Part shown: in pieces, positions 24,101-36,416 of the stretch | How the letters are laid out: every line of letters begins with the position of its first letter | Numbering within the stretch: the first letter of the stretch is position 1 | Assembly: GCA_029204225.1 (NCBI GenBank) | Contig: CM055095.1 | Location: 20,885,348-20,949,347, forward strand | Direction: 5' to 3' | DNA length: 64,000 nt | Source: Diphasiastrum complanatum | Taxonomy: Eukaryota > Streptophyta > Lycopodiopsida > Lycopodiales > Lycopodiaceae | Translations under genes and position numbers: made by a program | The notes under the pieces: generated by a model | Databases searched by the model: none | Told to the model about the DNA's origin: nothing | The model's input: only the letters and a program-made list of their open reading frames with translations

Positions 24101-25586
24101 CTGCCCCGGTGCAGATACATGCCCACAAGTTAAGCTCTTATCCACGGCGCCTCAGACCCTTGGATCCGACCCTTCTTTTAGAAATAAAAGCTTTTCGTTA
24201 AAAAATTTGTACATATTGCACCAGTACTGGTCGCTCCAACCTGGGCACTCGGGGACAGATAAGCCACATAACAGCATACTAGAAGAACAAGTGCACAGCA
24301 ACTTTACCTTTCCAATAAAGGCAGAGTTGCCACCTAGGCGTGAAATTCCAACTGCAACATTTGCAGGTGCACCTCCTGGTGCTTTCTTGAATGCGGGTGC
24401 CTCGGCTAGAGATAGGCCTCCAACGGTTGGAACAAAATCAATGAGTAGCTCTCCAAAGCAAACGACTAGGTCCTTACTTTGAACCTCTTCTCCGTCCACC
24501 CTCAATGCCCTCACAGATCCTGCACCGCACCAAAAAACCCGATCCTTTTAAGAGCTTTATTAAGTGCACATCAAGGGAAAGTGACAAATACCTCCATAAC
24601 ACGCAAAAATAAGCAGCAATTTTGCAGATAAGGTTGCTCGGGATCTATCAAAATCCAATGCTAAAGAAACGAAATCCTGAAGTTACATACGTTTGGAACT
24701 CAGACTGCAAAAAATAACCTCCTCCGATAAGGGCGTGTTGGTGAAGATTACCTTTCCTCTACTAGAGGTCTGGAGTTTGACTCCACTCAGTCACAAAATG
24801 AGGTACAAGAGAAGATATATATAACTACGACTGAAGCGCATGAATGATCTATTGCTCTATCGTCTAACCAAACTAACAGGCTGAAACTGATGCACAACCT
24901 ATGGAACAATGGCACATTCAGCCTACAAGGCATCGTATGATCACAGCACGAATCCAGTCAATCACAGCACGGACAAAGGCAAATGTATTGGAAGTTTGTC
25001 CTCCATTTGACATGGTACTGAAGACATCATTTCCTCTTCAGGTCTAGAGTTCGACCCCACTCAGCCATACGAAAAAGGAACAATACAAGAGAGCAAAAAG
25101 TTAAAGACTGCAAAAGAAATCTATTTTCAATCTCTAAGATTTGCCGTCAAGAATGGCATTCCAAGAAAAAATGAAAGTCCGCTCATAATGATGCAGATTC
25201 ACAAGCAGGAAAAACCAATTCTATCCTGAATTATAATGCTTAGAAATTATACCTTAACGAAGACTCTGAATACAATAGATTGACAATATACCTTGACGAC
25301 GAATCTGCTTACCAGGTATTCAAATTCATTTACCTTGACGAAAACTCCGCTTGCAACCGGTTGAAAATAACGAATGTGGCACACGCGCATCAAGAAGTCT
25401 TCCATTTTGTGTACTTTCCAGAAAACTGTTTGGCAGCAAAGAAGTCTTCCTGCTTCCAGAATTTTGCCATGAAACAAAGCGAGACTGCGTGATGTAATTG
25501 GAACTCAGAGAAGAGCTTTCGCCATGATCCGTAGGTCCAGCATAAGCATACGAGGCGAAACACGCAGAACCAGCATACGCTGCCAT
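15825..25586 (-). CDS. FRK: Plastid-type fructokinase (pfkB family), seven coding exons, 421 aa
   Basis: Fructokinase phosphorylates fructose with ATP to fructose 6-phosphate, feeding sugar into starch synthesis and glycolysis. Coding exons are 25586-25334, 24519-24308, 23439-23227, 21752-21555, 21369-21232, 18242-18126 and 15959-15825. Every junction has GT-AG ends and all phases agree (the first intron splits a Gly codon; the others fall between codons). An in-frame TGA lies 9 nt before the ATG. Residues 1-95 resemble a plastid transit peptide (Ser-rich, few acids at the start), as in FRK3-type enzymes. The pfkB marks are present: [10 protein letters not shown] (106-115), [10 protein letters not shown] (131-140), [11 protein letters not shown] (204-214), FHYGSISL near 231, and [12 protein letters not shown] (353-364) with the catalytic Asp359. 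The protein ends [17 protein letters not shown], the usual length for the family. Introns are 814, 868, 1474, 185, 2989 and 2166 bp and hold repeats listed below. All catalytic motifs are intact and the gene looks functional. Confidence 0.93.
16800..17265. repeat. Diverged direct repeat in fructokinase intron 6
   Basis: A phrase running from an ATGAGCAAGGAAGTGGC-like start through TATCCTTGGTAT and AGGCCTGGCATGTTGGCACA occurs around 16800-16905 and again around 17123-17235. The spacing of about 325 bp suggests an old tandem duplication or two copies of one repeat family. Confidence 0.6.
18988..19708. mobile_element. Non-autonomous hAT-type element in fructokinase intron 5, 721 bp
   Basis: The exact 8-bp direct repeat CAACAAAT (18980-18987 and 19709-19716) flanks inverted termini CTTAGAAGCCCGTTCCG and CTTAGTTGCCCATTCCGG. 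Subterminal sequence is rich in repeated GTTCCG/CGGAAC phrases in both orientations. A 63-codon frame inside (19144-19335) is not recognisable. There is no transposase. The insertion is in the intron, away from both splice sites. Confidence 0.75.
20036..20550. repeat. Second cluster of CGGAATGCATTCCGG-type repeats
   Basis: Phrases such as CGGAATGCATTCCGG (20041), CCAAAACGCTGGTTCCAGAATGC (20156) and GTTCTGGAACGCG (20530) resemble the subterminal repeats of the element at 18988-19708 and of 59924-60010. I could not define ends or a target duplication, so only family relatedness is suggested. Confidence 0.4.
21083..21109. repeat. (GA)n microsatellite in fructokinase intron 5
   Basis: A short uninterrupted GA run, about 120 bp downstream (in gene sense) of exon 5. 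Confidence 0.9.
22511..23042. repeat. Tandem duplication in fructokinase intron 3
   Basis: Two copies start at 22511 and 22791 with TATAGACAGCAA and both end in GGAGCAAAACGAGCAAATTC. They are highly similar over the shared part. Copy 1 has an extra stretch near its start and copy 2 has an 18-bp extra piece in the middle. It looks like a recent local duplication. Confidence 0.85.
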
Positions 25587-26010
25587 CTTATGTCAAGAAA
25601 AGCACAAGAGCTTTGTGAATGAGCAAACTTCTTTGATCTTATCCAAAAGAGTCTCTGCGCTTTCAGTTTTACGTCGATCTGAGGAGAAATAAGCGGAACA
25701 TCGAGCCTATTTACACCCTTTAACACTGAAGCAAACGTACCATTGTACTAGCTACTGATAAAGCACCAACTGGCAACAACCGATCACTGTCTGCTTCATC
25801 AGATCTGGCTTCCGACAGACAGATAGAAGAAAAATTACTCGAATGTAAAGCTCTCGATCCTGATGCAGCCTTGCGTGGATCGGATCGAACAAAATCTCTC
25901 GTCGAAGAAGGAGAAGACGAAGAAGACGAAGAGAAAAAGAAGAAAAAAAGTGCCAAGTTTAAAATTTTCCAAAACTACACCGAAAAGCAACACGCTTTAT
26001 GAACCCCTAT
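25587..26010 (-). promoter_or_regulatory. Probable 5' leader of the fructokinase gene
   Basis: On the gene strand this stretch is pyrimidine-rich (TTTTTCTTC and CTTCTTCG runs near 25905-25950), typical of plant 5' leaders. It contains an upstream ATG at 25956 opening a 78-codon frame that ends at 25720. A possible 62-nt leader intron (25740-25679) has GTACGT and CTCCTCAG ends but is short. I could not place the TATA box or transcription start. Confidence 0.45.
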
Positions 26011-26653
26011 AGCTCTGCTGCTCCGCCGTTTTTGGGCCATGCCGGTGCCAGGGCCTTTACTGGTTTATGTTTGCTTTTGACTTTTGCTTTTTTTAGGGCA
26101 CTTGCCTCTAAATTTGTGGTGAACCCTCAACCTCTTGGCCCTTGGGGGCACCTCTAGGGCAAATATGGCATGGGGACCATCTTCATCGATGATGATGGAT
26201 GCTAGATAGAGAGAGAGGCTCTCGAGCAATCATCGGCCTTGGATGACATCCAGCTCATGTCACATTTGCCCTTGGTCCTAAATCTCTACTCTCTCACGGC
26301 ATGGGCAAGAAGAAATCCACATCTGTTTCCATCTCTGATTACTTGATTTTTTAAATCTCCAAAAAGTTTATTTTGGTCCTCATAATACTCGAGTTGGATA
26401 AAAGTGCTACATGTAACAATTGGTAGTCGGGCTCGAATCCCAATCTATGCATGAAAAAGACATATCTAGCCTCTAGGAGCCAATCAATATTGGCACTTGT
26501 TGTTGCTTCCAAAGTAGACATAATGCCTAAATATTACACATAGTTATGCTAATGACTCTTGGTGCTTGGTGCTCAACTCTTATTTTAGATACAAAATGTT
26601 ATGTCCCTAGCCAAGGCATTAGGACCCGCTATGGAATAAATCCTAGTCATTGA

Positions 26654-26898
26654 TGTTGGTCTTTTGATCTTATATTGAATGGATGCTACGGTAAGGGTAG
26701 AACCACAATGTTATGTCCCTAGCCAATCTAGACTAGGCTAGGCCTCAACCATGGGTTTAAAACTTCCCATGCTATAACTACAATATCCTAACCCAAGGAT
26801 ATTATACTTATAAGGGTGTAAAAACATGAGTAAAACCTGCAGAATTGGATAGATGAATTAATGTAGATTAAATATCGATTATTTGGATAAATCCAACA
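26654..26898 (-). mobile_element. LTR of copia copy A
   Basis: On the minus strand the polypurine tract TTAAGGGGGAG (26909-26899) is followed at 26898 by TGTTGGATTTATCC, the LTR start. The far end is tentatively placed at CCAACA (26654), giving the TGTTGG/CCAACA inverted ends usual in copia. Its start resembles the LTR start at 48617, so the two elements belong to one family. From 26011 to 26653 I see no gene. Confidence 0.6.
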
Positions 26899-29660
26899 CT
26901 CCCCCTTAATCTAACCTTCAATCTTAGTTTTGCACAAATCTTTTGTGAGCATTGAAGCTCAACGCCTTCTTGAAAACATTTGTTATCATGTCTCATGTCC
27001 CGACAGTACTTTAAGCTTACCTCTTTGTTGAAAACTTTACTTCTAATGAAATGATATTTTATTTCAATGTGCTTAGTACTGAAATGAAACATGGGATTGA
27101 GCGATAAAGCCATGTTAAAGTACATTACTAAGGACCATAGATGAGCCTACGAAAGACTCCAAGAGTGATTGATTGATTGACAAACCAATCTATTGCAAAA
27201 CTTGTCATCAATTTCTTCATCTAGATTAGAAATTTTGGATCACACAATCAAGAGCAATAAAAAACAATGATCAAACATGCAAATCCGACCACACATGTGT
27301 GGTACGGCCTCCAGTATGGCCTGCTATCAGATTTTGAATGTAATCAAGTTTTGTCTTGTGATTTTTATAAAGAAATCATAAAATCACAAGACAAATGTGG
27401 GGAAACTCGAGATTGCCAATTTGCTCTCATGATCTCCATGAAGAATCTTTTGCCATCTCTTGAAGGATCTCTTACAAGATGTTCCATTGATGTGTATTCA
27501 TACATGCATAGATCCATATGAGATCTACTTAGAAATAAAGTAGCAAGCTGAAATCAATAAAATCTATCAAGAAAAGTAGACCTCAAGCTACTTCAAAATA
27601 AGTTAAGATGCCAAGATTTAGCATTTTGCACCTTCTTGATGCTTACTTCAATGTAGCACACCTCAAAGCTATGCATCATGCCAAGCTCTGAATTCCAAGG
27701 AAATTTGTACACTTGATGATGTATCAATTGAGCTTATAAGTGCATAAGGAATGTTGCCAAATTCAACTTGCCTTGCTTTATCCATATACGTGAGCCTTGA
27801 TGGCTCCATGTTGTTGCTTGAAGACTTTCTTGGATTGGTTGGTTGATGATCCACACATGCTTCTTCAAACTTATAGTTTTGCCCTTCATAGAAGAATACA
27901 TCTTTGCTAATTACAACTCTTAGTAGAGAAAATGCAAATCCAATAAAATTTTCTTGAAGAGCAATATCCTACCATTATTCCTATCATTGATGTAGGATTT
28001 TCTTTGGTCCTTACATTGGAATGATCATGCACTCAAAGATTTCCAAAGCAAACATACTAAATGATGTTTTATCCTTTATGACAACATTATTCAAACTATT
28101 ACAAAAATAGTTATTCAATGAAATTGCTTTATCAACAACAAATGTAGATTGGAAAGCATTCAACTTCATTGTCTTGTCATATCCAAATGATGTACTAAAC
28201 ATCATGAATGTAAAAGATAAAAAATAAGTCACTTCAAGTCTTCTAACACTATATATGAAAAATTCAAAGATAGTAGCATCTCCATTGCCTCACCCTTGAA
28301 TAGATTGCATGAACTTTGATGGCTTGAGGCCTTTGTCCTTGAGGAACTTTTTGGAGCTCTCGGGTTTTGAGGTTGATCCTCAAGATCTTCTTCTCTTTGA
28401 TGGTCCTCCTCAACTCTAGCAAGATCACACTTTGCCAAGGTCTCTACTTGAGTGATCTCCTCCTTTGCCATGTTCACACTTTCAATAGAAACATTAGCAT
28501 CCAACTTAAACAATCTTCCATGTTAACCCCTTTGTTATGCAAACATTATTTTTTAAAATGGAACAAACACCATGCTTGAAGTGGACATCCAAACCATTAT
28601 CCATAAGTTGACCAACACTTGGAAAATTTCTGGTGATTGATGGTACATAAAGAACATTGTCTTGGAACCATTCCTAGACACAAAGGAATGGTTCCAACAC
28701 CATCTATTCCACATTCTTCATCACTTAATGTAAATATGTACTTTTTAGCACCATTAAAAGAAATTAGAATTGAGAAATAGTCCTTTTCAAATGTCATGTG
28801 GGAGCTAGCCCCACTCTTAATCCACCATGACTCCCTTGAGTTGCTCTTGCTTGTTGATAAGGATGTAGATGCCATTAAGGATAATTCTTCTTCATCATTC
28901 TCCTCTTTATTTGCAAGGTTTCCTTGTTTGCTCTCCTCGTGTGCATTTTTCCTTTTCAAGCATTCAGATGCAAAGTGCTCCTTCTTTCCACAAAAGAAGC
29001 ACTTAAGCTTGGACTTATCTATCTTGCCCTTGGCCTTTGAGCTTGTTGGTTGATCCTACTCCTTGGCCTTCTTTCGTTAATCCTTCTTGGATCCTTTGGT
29101 GGTCTTTTTTTGCCTTTGAATGAGAAGTTGGCTTTCTCATCTTCATCAAGGATATGGAACTCATCCTACTCTTGACATTTAGGATCCTACACTCCTGGGC
29201 CACAAGCACACTATGTAGCTTGTCAATAGAAGGTAAGACCTCTTGGATGGCAAATTTTTGGACTGAATTGGAGAACTCATCTGCTAAGCCATTGAGGATC
29301 ACTTGTACTAGCTCATTATCAAGTATCTTGTCTCCAATAGAAGCTAGTTCTTTGTTGAGAGACTTGATCCCTATAAAATATTCTTGTGCACTTTCATCAC
29401 GTCATGATTTGTAAGACTTGATTACTTAGCATAAGCACTATTGAAGTGTTGTTGGATTCATGTATCGCTTTTAAAGAATCCCAGGCTTCCTTGACCGATG
29501 TACAAGAGGCTACCTCCTTCAAGAGGTCATTACTAACATTCATTTTGATGCAACGAAGTGCTAGTCTTGCCTTCTTCTTGTATTTGAACAATTCTTATCC
29601 TCCAAGATGCTCATCTTCTTCATCTAGGACAATAAAAGAGGATTTTGAAGTCTCCTCTTG
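26899..29660 (-). pseudogene. Ty1/copia gag-pol relic (copy A), internally deleted
   Basis: On the minus strand the order fits a copia polyprotein. Gag (29591-29397) has YKKKARLALRCIKMNVSNDLL and KEAWDSL. A zinc knuckle and a protease region follow around 28995-28600, where the usual DSGAS reads KSGASSHM, losing the catalytic Asp. A linker lies near 27854-27669, and the RNase H end (27125-26868) has STKHIEIKYHFIR and ends LRGSVG just before the LTR. Integrase and most of the reverse transcriptase are missing or unreadable. Stops and shifts are frequent. No 5' LTR was found to the right. Confidence 0.75.
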
Positions 29661-30825
29661 GTAGATTCATCTTTACTTAATCGTTCGGTGATGACGACTA
29701 TTAGACTCGGAACAATAAATTCAGTAGGCATTATGACTTCCTATCCATAGACCAGTTAATGACTTTGCCCATTTCACATCAATAAAAACTGTGTTATCAC
29801 TATTTGTTTGCTCTATGTCATCCATCAAATGAATATGGGTGAATTATAGTTTATTTAAATAGTTCAACAAAAGGGCTGAAGGAATAATTGGTTGTTTGTC
29901 CTTATGAAATGGCATGGGTAAATAATGGCTAAAATTTATAATGATAAGAGTATATGACCTAGTACACATTGGCATAATTCAAGATTCATAAATAATACTC
30001 TAATGTTCATGGTGGGTGTAGTTGTTGGGCCATTGTTGTTCTTCATGGTTGGCGTAATTGACCATTTAATGACATATGATAGGCATATGAATACGGAGTC
30101 GAAAAACCACATAAAGTTAAAAAGTAACTTAAATTAATATTTTTTTGTGAAAGATATATTTTACTCATACGATATCTAGCATGGCATCAAGATGATGATT
30201 CCCCATAGATCTATTTTTCACAACATACAAACCCATGCTTAAACTTTCTTTTCTACTTTCAATTTCATCACAAAAAAACATTTATATGCACCTTCTACAT
30301 AAGACTATTGTTACTTTTTCCATTCTTATGATAGTTTGGTGTTTTTTCCTTTTGATTAGTGTACTCCTAACAATCTATAGACCTATGTTTAGAAATAATA
30401 AGCACTAGAACACTGTAAATCTAGCTATCATATAACAAAGTATTCAACAAATGACAACTACATCTCCAACAGCCTTTGAGTGGTAATTTGTCGAAGGTCA
30501 TACGAGTGACATTTTGATGCATATGAAAACTTTTAAGCTTGAAAAGTTCCAAGAAAACTCTCATATTTAATTCATATAGCCAACACCAATTAGGCCACTA
30601 GGTTTTTGAAGTAAAGTAGTCAATCTTGACTTGGACTTAGATGAACTTAACTTTGTAACTGCATCATCACCTTGCAACATGTGAGCATCACTGGAACTTT
30701 AGTCTATTGTAGTGGTTATTATGACTAATTGAATAGGATTATATAGTAGCCCCTAACTCACACATATATTTCAAGGAGTTATTAGTTAAGTGACAATGTT
30801 TTCCCCCCTATCATCAACCACGGTA
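29661..30825. other. Non-coding interval between retroelement relics
   Basis: AT-rich sequence without a supported gene or clear repeat boundaries. Confidence 0.5.
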
Positions 30826-31190
30826 AACCCCTCAGACCATTCAAAGAGCATGTTGAAAATCAAACTGGCAAACAAATCAAAGCACTGAGGTCAGCTAACA
30901 GGGGAGAATACATCTCCAACAAATTCAAGGACTATTGCTTTACAACGGCATTGAGCAACAATACATCACTTCTTATTCGCCTCAGTCAAATGGTCTTGCT
31001 GAGAGAAAGAACAGAACCTTAGTTGAATCGGCAAAGTGCATGTTATCACATGCGACACTTCCGAAGTGCTTTTGGGCTGGAGCTATTTCAACAACAACCT
31101 ATATTCAGAACATATGTTCTACTAAAGGCCTCTCAAACAAAAGACCATTCGAAGTTTGGACAAGTACCAAATCGTCTTTATCAAACTAGT
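30826..31190 (+). pseudogene. Ty1/copia integrase fragment
   Basis: One frame reads HVENQTGKQIKALRS and GEYISNKFKDYC. After a 1-nt shift it continues GIEQQYITSYSPQSNGLAER with NRTLVESAKCML, the end of the copia integrase core including its Glu (NGLAER). It is cut off at both sides and abuts a gypsy sequence in the same orientation, so one element has inserted into, or recombined with, the other. Confidence 0.75.
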
Positions 31191-32110
31191 GTACCCTTGA
31201 TGGTGGTCACCAGAGCACAGAAGCATAAAGAACCAGTAGCAGATTCAGTACCTGCTGATTCTATACCATTGAACGATATACCAATAGCATCTTCATGCAG
31301 AAAAACAAAGATATCAAGATATGAGGCAGTGGATTAAACATCTGCAAGAAGAAGAGGAACTTGAAGCCTCTAAAGCAACAATCGAAGTACGTTCTTCACC
31401 ATTGCAGCCACCAAGAAATTCACGTATAGATATGAATGATCAATTGCATCATCATGAAGAACCCTTCAAGATGACTGAATCTGAAGCGCCGCAAACAGAA
31501 TTGTTCATGAATATTTTGTCTCGTAAGATCAATATTTCATTGGGAGAGTTCCTGAACTTGGTGCCAAAGGCAAAAGAAGTCTTAGCGCAAAAGTTAGCTC
31601 AAGTAGAACCAGAAGTCCATCAAGAGCCACTTTTTTGTGCTGGATTTGAAGAATCTAATGAAGTCCTCCATGTCGGAGCCACTTGGGAAAGTGAACAAAA
31701 GAATATCACTCTGTCGATGCAACATAGACAATTTCCTAAGAAAGCAGCTATGATAGATGGCGGTTCAGGAGTTAACCTAATATCTACAAAGCTATGTGCG
31801 AAATGGGGCCCTACAAAATGGGGCCTGCAACTTTTCCCATTAAGCTAGCTGATCAAACGATAGTTCGTCCACAAAGAATGGTTGAAGATATACCTGTAAG
31901 AATTGTGGGAGTATAGTTCGTCATTACTTTTGTAGTAATGGACTTACCAGAAGCACCAAATGTCTACCGAGTCCTATTGGGACGTCCATGGTTACGAGTT
32001 GCACAAGTGATTCATAACTGGGGTACCGGGAACATCACTTTTGAAAATCGTGAACGTGCAGTCAAAGTTGATCCTGCAACGTGGACTATCAAACCAGTGG
32101 TTTAAAAAGA
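31191..32110 (+). pseudogene. Ty3/gypsy gag-protease region
   Basis: The frame from 31321 reaches a retropepsin-like motif (AAMIDGGSGVNLIS; Asp present, Gly-Gly in place of Ser-Gly at the active site) at about 31735-31790. A frameshift near 31835 moves the reading to another frame (IKLADQTIV, then LLGRPWLR near 31975). In-frame stops lie near 31917 and 32104. It leads into the reverse transcriptase part. Confidence 0.7.
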
Positions 32111-32162
32111 AGATGATGATTCATCAACAACGGATCATACTTGTGACCGACTAGAGAAAAAT

Positions 32163-34133
32163 TTGGGAGTTCATTACGATTCTCAAACGGATACTGTCAA
32201 CTGGAATGAAGCTCTTGCAACGATTGATTGTACAGCAGGATATATGTGTCAACAAGATAATCAGTCAGATTTGAGTGAGATTTCATTATTAGATCGAACT
32301 TTGGATACACCGATCACATTTCCATTGAATTTGTTGAATGTAGCTTGGATATCAACGGAACCTATACCAGATCCGATTGAAGATGACCTCATACCTGTCA
32401 GTCATGCCTTGACTTATGATGACAATGCAGAACTTACTGATGAGCATATTCTCAATCATATGGATCCGACTAGATTTGGAGTGCGTAATGTTCCTGATGA
32501 ACCAACAATAAAATCGTCCAAAGTAGTTATATTAAAGGAAGATAGGATCACAGGATCAATGACGAAGAAACAAGCCAAGCGACATTATAATACGGTCTTG
32601 AAATGGGAAAATCCTCCTCAAAAGATTGATTTAGGAAATGTGCCACCCTTATTGGATAAAGACAAAGGGAAAGTCAAGGATGATTCTACAAGTCAAAATT
32701 CTAGCAAGACATCATCGCCTCGGAAGTCATCACCTCCACGATCAATTCTTGCTAAAAAGACTAAGCGAAGATCCAAGACAAATCCTTTTGAAAGAGAACA
32801 AGCAAATATAGTCCAACATGATATGCCTGAGCATTTTAAACGTTATACACTGGATGATGTGGTTATCATATTACCTAAAGCGCATCGCGAACCTGAAGAA
32901 CACATGCCAGATTCAAAAGATGTCTACGATGGCCCAACTAGAACATAGCCAATGAATCTTGCTGAACCAGAAGAACCGGAAAAGATTGTACAAGTTGGAT
33001 CACAACTTAATCCTGAACAGTATCAAGCACTTCGCATGTTACTTATTAAGTATCAAGATTGCTTTGCATGGACTTATCAAGATCTGAAGGGTATTTCGAC
33101 GTCAGTTATTGAACATACCATACCTTTACTACCTGATGCAGTTCCAAAGGTTACAAAATTCTATCACTATAATCCTAATGTTGCGGATCTGATAAAGAAA
33201 GAACTTCAAAGATTGCTTGACGCCGATTTCATTTATGAGATCGAGCATACCGAATGGATCTCACTGATTATCATTGTTCCTAAGAAGAATGGGAAATTGA
33301 GAATCTGTGTGAATATCAAGGCTTTGAACAAAGTGACGTGGAAGGATCGCTTTATGTTACCTTTTACAAAAAGCATCTTGGATCGCCTTGCTGGAGCGGA
33401 AGCTTATAGTTTCTTGGATGGATTTAGTGGTTACAACCAGGTTAAGATTGCACATGCAGATCGTCATAAAACCGCTTTTGCAACAGAATGGGACACCTAT
33501 GCTTACAAAGTTATGTCGTTTGGACTCTGTAATACACAAAGTTCATTCCAAAGAGTAATGCAATTTGCTTTTAAAGATTATCTATAGAAATTTCTTGAAA
33601 TTTACTTGGATGACCTGGGAGTCCATAGTTCAGATGCAGACCACCTGGATCGATTGGAGAAAGTATTTGAAAGATGCCGCAAATATCAAATTTCTCTAAA
33701 TCCAAAAAAATGCCAGATATGGGTTTCTCACGGAGTTGTGCTTGGGCATGTGATATCGAGACATGGTATTGCCACAGATTATTCTAAAATCAAGATTATT
33801 ATGGAATTTCCACCGCCAACAACGATTCGTGGAGTTTATGTGTTTATGGGTCATGCGAACTACTATCGCATTTTTACTATCTTCTTTGCGGATTTAGCAC
33901 GACCTATATACAAACTAACTATTGTTCCTGTTTGGATAGTAGAGGCGTTAGAAGCCTTTGGAAAATTAAAAAAAGGCATTAACTTCAGCACTAATCCTAC
34001 GTTCTCCATATTGGACGATTGAATTTCATGTTCACACGGATGCCTCGAAATATGCCATTGGATCAGTTTTGATGTAGCCAAGTGATTATAAGAAAGATTA
34101 TCCTATATGATTTGCAAACAGTCAAGAAAAGTG
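32163..34133 (+). pseudogene. Ty3/gypsy reverse transcriptase-RNase H region
   Basis: One frame runs from 32163 to 34022 with just two stops (32946, 33585). After a charged linker, the reverse transcriptase starts near 33000, with IIIVPKKNGKLRICVN, YSFLDGFSGYNQ, FATEW and the catalytic YLDD (IYLDDLGVHSS) just after the second stop. LGHVIS and a decayed HTDASKYAIG RNase H start follow to about 34075. Sequence ends abruptly at about 34133, where an opposite-strand copia begins. No integrase or LTR of this element is seen. Confidence 0.85.
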
Positions 34134-35800
34134 TTAAGTCAACAATACCATGATCTTGGTGCTTGCTTTAGTCCATAGAGACTTTTGAAGAGCAAGCAAA
34201 CTTTGGTCTTGTCTTGGATGAACCCAAGGGGTTGATCCATATAAATTTCTTCTTCTAGATATCCATTTAAAAATGCATTAGAGACATCTAGTTGAAAAAC
34301 TTGCCATTTGAAAAAACAAGCAATAGAAATAATGATTCGAATTGATACCATCTTTGCAACTGGAGCAAAAGTCTCCTCATAATCAAGTCCATAAACTAGC
34401 TTGAGCAAAACCCTTTGCACAAAGCCTTGCCTTATACTTGCTGATTGTGCCATCTTGATAATATTTAATTCAAAAAAACCATTTGCAACCAATGGTGTGC
34501 TTGTTGGATAGAAGATCCACAAGCTCCTATGTCTTGTTGGCAATCAATGCATCATATTCCTCATGGCTAGAAACCATTCTTTTGAATTGAGTGCATCATA
34601 TACATCCTTTGGCTCCTCATGTGAAACAAAATAAGCATAATCAGTGGAGTTGAGTTCCACATGCTTGCCTTTATCTCCATATGTAAGCCTCTTAGGTTGA
34701 GATCTTTCTCTTTGTGATCTCTTTGGTGAAAAAATTCGAGGTGACTCCTCCTCAATTCTTGGCCCCATCTCTCCATGATAATCTTAAAGGATGATGGTAG
34801 GAGAATCCTTTTGAGAATCTTTGATCTCGGTCTCATCAAAGATGTCTTTCTGATTCTCATGGAAAATAACATCCCTACACTCAATTGTAACTGAGGTAGA
34901 GGAAACATAACTTTTGTATGCCTTCTTGTTGCATGAGTATCCAACCATGATCCCTTTGACTGAGTTTGGATCATCTCTTTTCCTTGTTTCCAAGGGTACA
35001 CAAACAAAGCAAGCACATCCAAAAACTCTAAGGTGATCAACCTTAGGTTTCTTCTTGAACAAGACTTCATATGGTGATCTTCCTAAAAGCACATTGTGAG
35101 GTAATCTATTGCACAATTAATTGCTTCTCCCCAATATTCAATAGGCAAAGAAGCTTCAACACGAATTGCTTTAGCACATTCACATAGAGATCAAATTTTT
35201 CTTTCAGCAACTCCATTTTGAGATGGAGAATAAGCACAAGAAAACTCTCTCTTAATCCCTTCAACCTCACAATAATCTGTTGGAGATGTATTTACCTCCT
35301 CCATCACATCTTAAAGCTTTGACTTTGAAAGAAAATTGTTTCTCAACATAAGCTTTGAAGACTAGGAAGTGTTCAAATACCATAGCTTTTGAAGAAAGTA
35401 GGTACAACCAAGTATATCCTGTAAAATCATCAATGAAGGTAACAAAACAAGTTGCACCACCAATACTTTTTGAGGGTGAACATCCAAGTGAATTAATTTC
35501 AAAGGATGAGAAGTCTTAATAGAAGACTTTTGATATGGCTTTCTATGTGATTTTGCAATAGCACAAGTCTCACAAGGCTTGATATCCTTGGAAAGTGATG
35601 TTGGAAGTCCAATAGCCTTATCATTCTTGATCATAGAAAGCATAGGCTTATAGTTAGGATGCCCCAACCTTCTATGCCATAACTCTTCCTTAGACATAAG
35701 AGCAATTTCACAAAAGTTTGCATTTTCATAAGAATTTAACTTGAAAATTCCACCATATTTAGATCCATTAGCTAGGATCTCATTTTCTTGATAAAGCAAG
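34134..35800 (-). pseudogene. Copia copy B: integrase and reverse transcriptase part
   Basis: Reading on the minus strand, the HHCC region reads LWHRRLGHPN and CETCAIAKSHR (35680-35540). It is followed by broken integrase core frames (NGVAER near 35200) and PYEVLFKKKPKVDHLRVFG (near 35050). The reverse transcriptase start has YEETFAPVAK, WQVFQLDVSNAFLNG and LYGLKQAPRSW, and stops dead at 34139, before the YxDD motif. Several frameshifts and stops are present. The truncation point is the junction with the gypsy relic. Confidence 0.85.
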
Positions 35801-36416
35801 TATTAAAATTGAATTTTACATCACAACCACAATCAAGCAATTTTCCAACAATTATGAAGTTCTTTGTAAGCTTAGGAACAAAAAGAACATTGGAAAGTGA
35901 TAGAACTTTAGAAGAAGCAAGTTTTAATGAAATGTTGCCAATTCGTTCAATACAGCATTCATGATCATTTGCAGTATAAATAGATCTTTTAAGTCCTTTA
36001 TAAGGTACAATAGAGTCAAAAGACTCCTTTGAACAACACATATGTGAAGAGGCTCCACTATCGATGTACCAAGCTCCATCTTTCTTGAATTCAGGGTGTT
36101 GAAGAAAAGCTTGACACCATGAGTGATCCTTCTCCATCACTTGCAATAAAGTCTTCTTCTTTCTCATTAGAGAGATTTGCTTGTTTGAGTTGATTTTTCT
36201 TTTTGAAGCAATTAGAGACATAGTGTCCCTTCTTGCCACAAAAGAAACACTTGACTTTCTTCTTCTTGGTCTTTGAAGTAGAAGGATGAGTTGAGTCATA
36301 CTCTTCACCATCTTTGTCTTTGTTCTTGGCTTTGTCTTTGTTGAAAGCTTGAGAAAACTGGTCCTTGCTCCTCCCTTTATGCTTGTCCTTGACAAAGAGT
36401 GCTTTGTCACTTCCAA
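35772..36416 (-). pseudogene. Copia copy B: protease region
   Basis: The frame holds WYIDSGASSHM, the intact aspartic protease motif of copia, followed by LSNVLFVPKLTKN. It overlaps the gag frame above it in a different phase, so a frameshift separates gag from protease. In active copia elements these are normally one frame. Confidence 0.8.

Noticed and set aside
25720-25956. ORF starting MALFFFFFSSSSS as first exon of the fructokinase
   Set aside because: Its GTACGT donor cannot be joined in frame to the fructokinase frame, which has an in-frame TGA 9 nt before its own ATG. It is better taken as leader sequence or a uORF.
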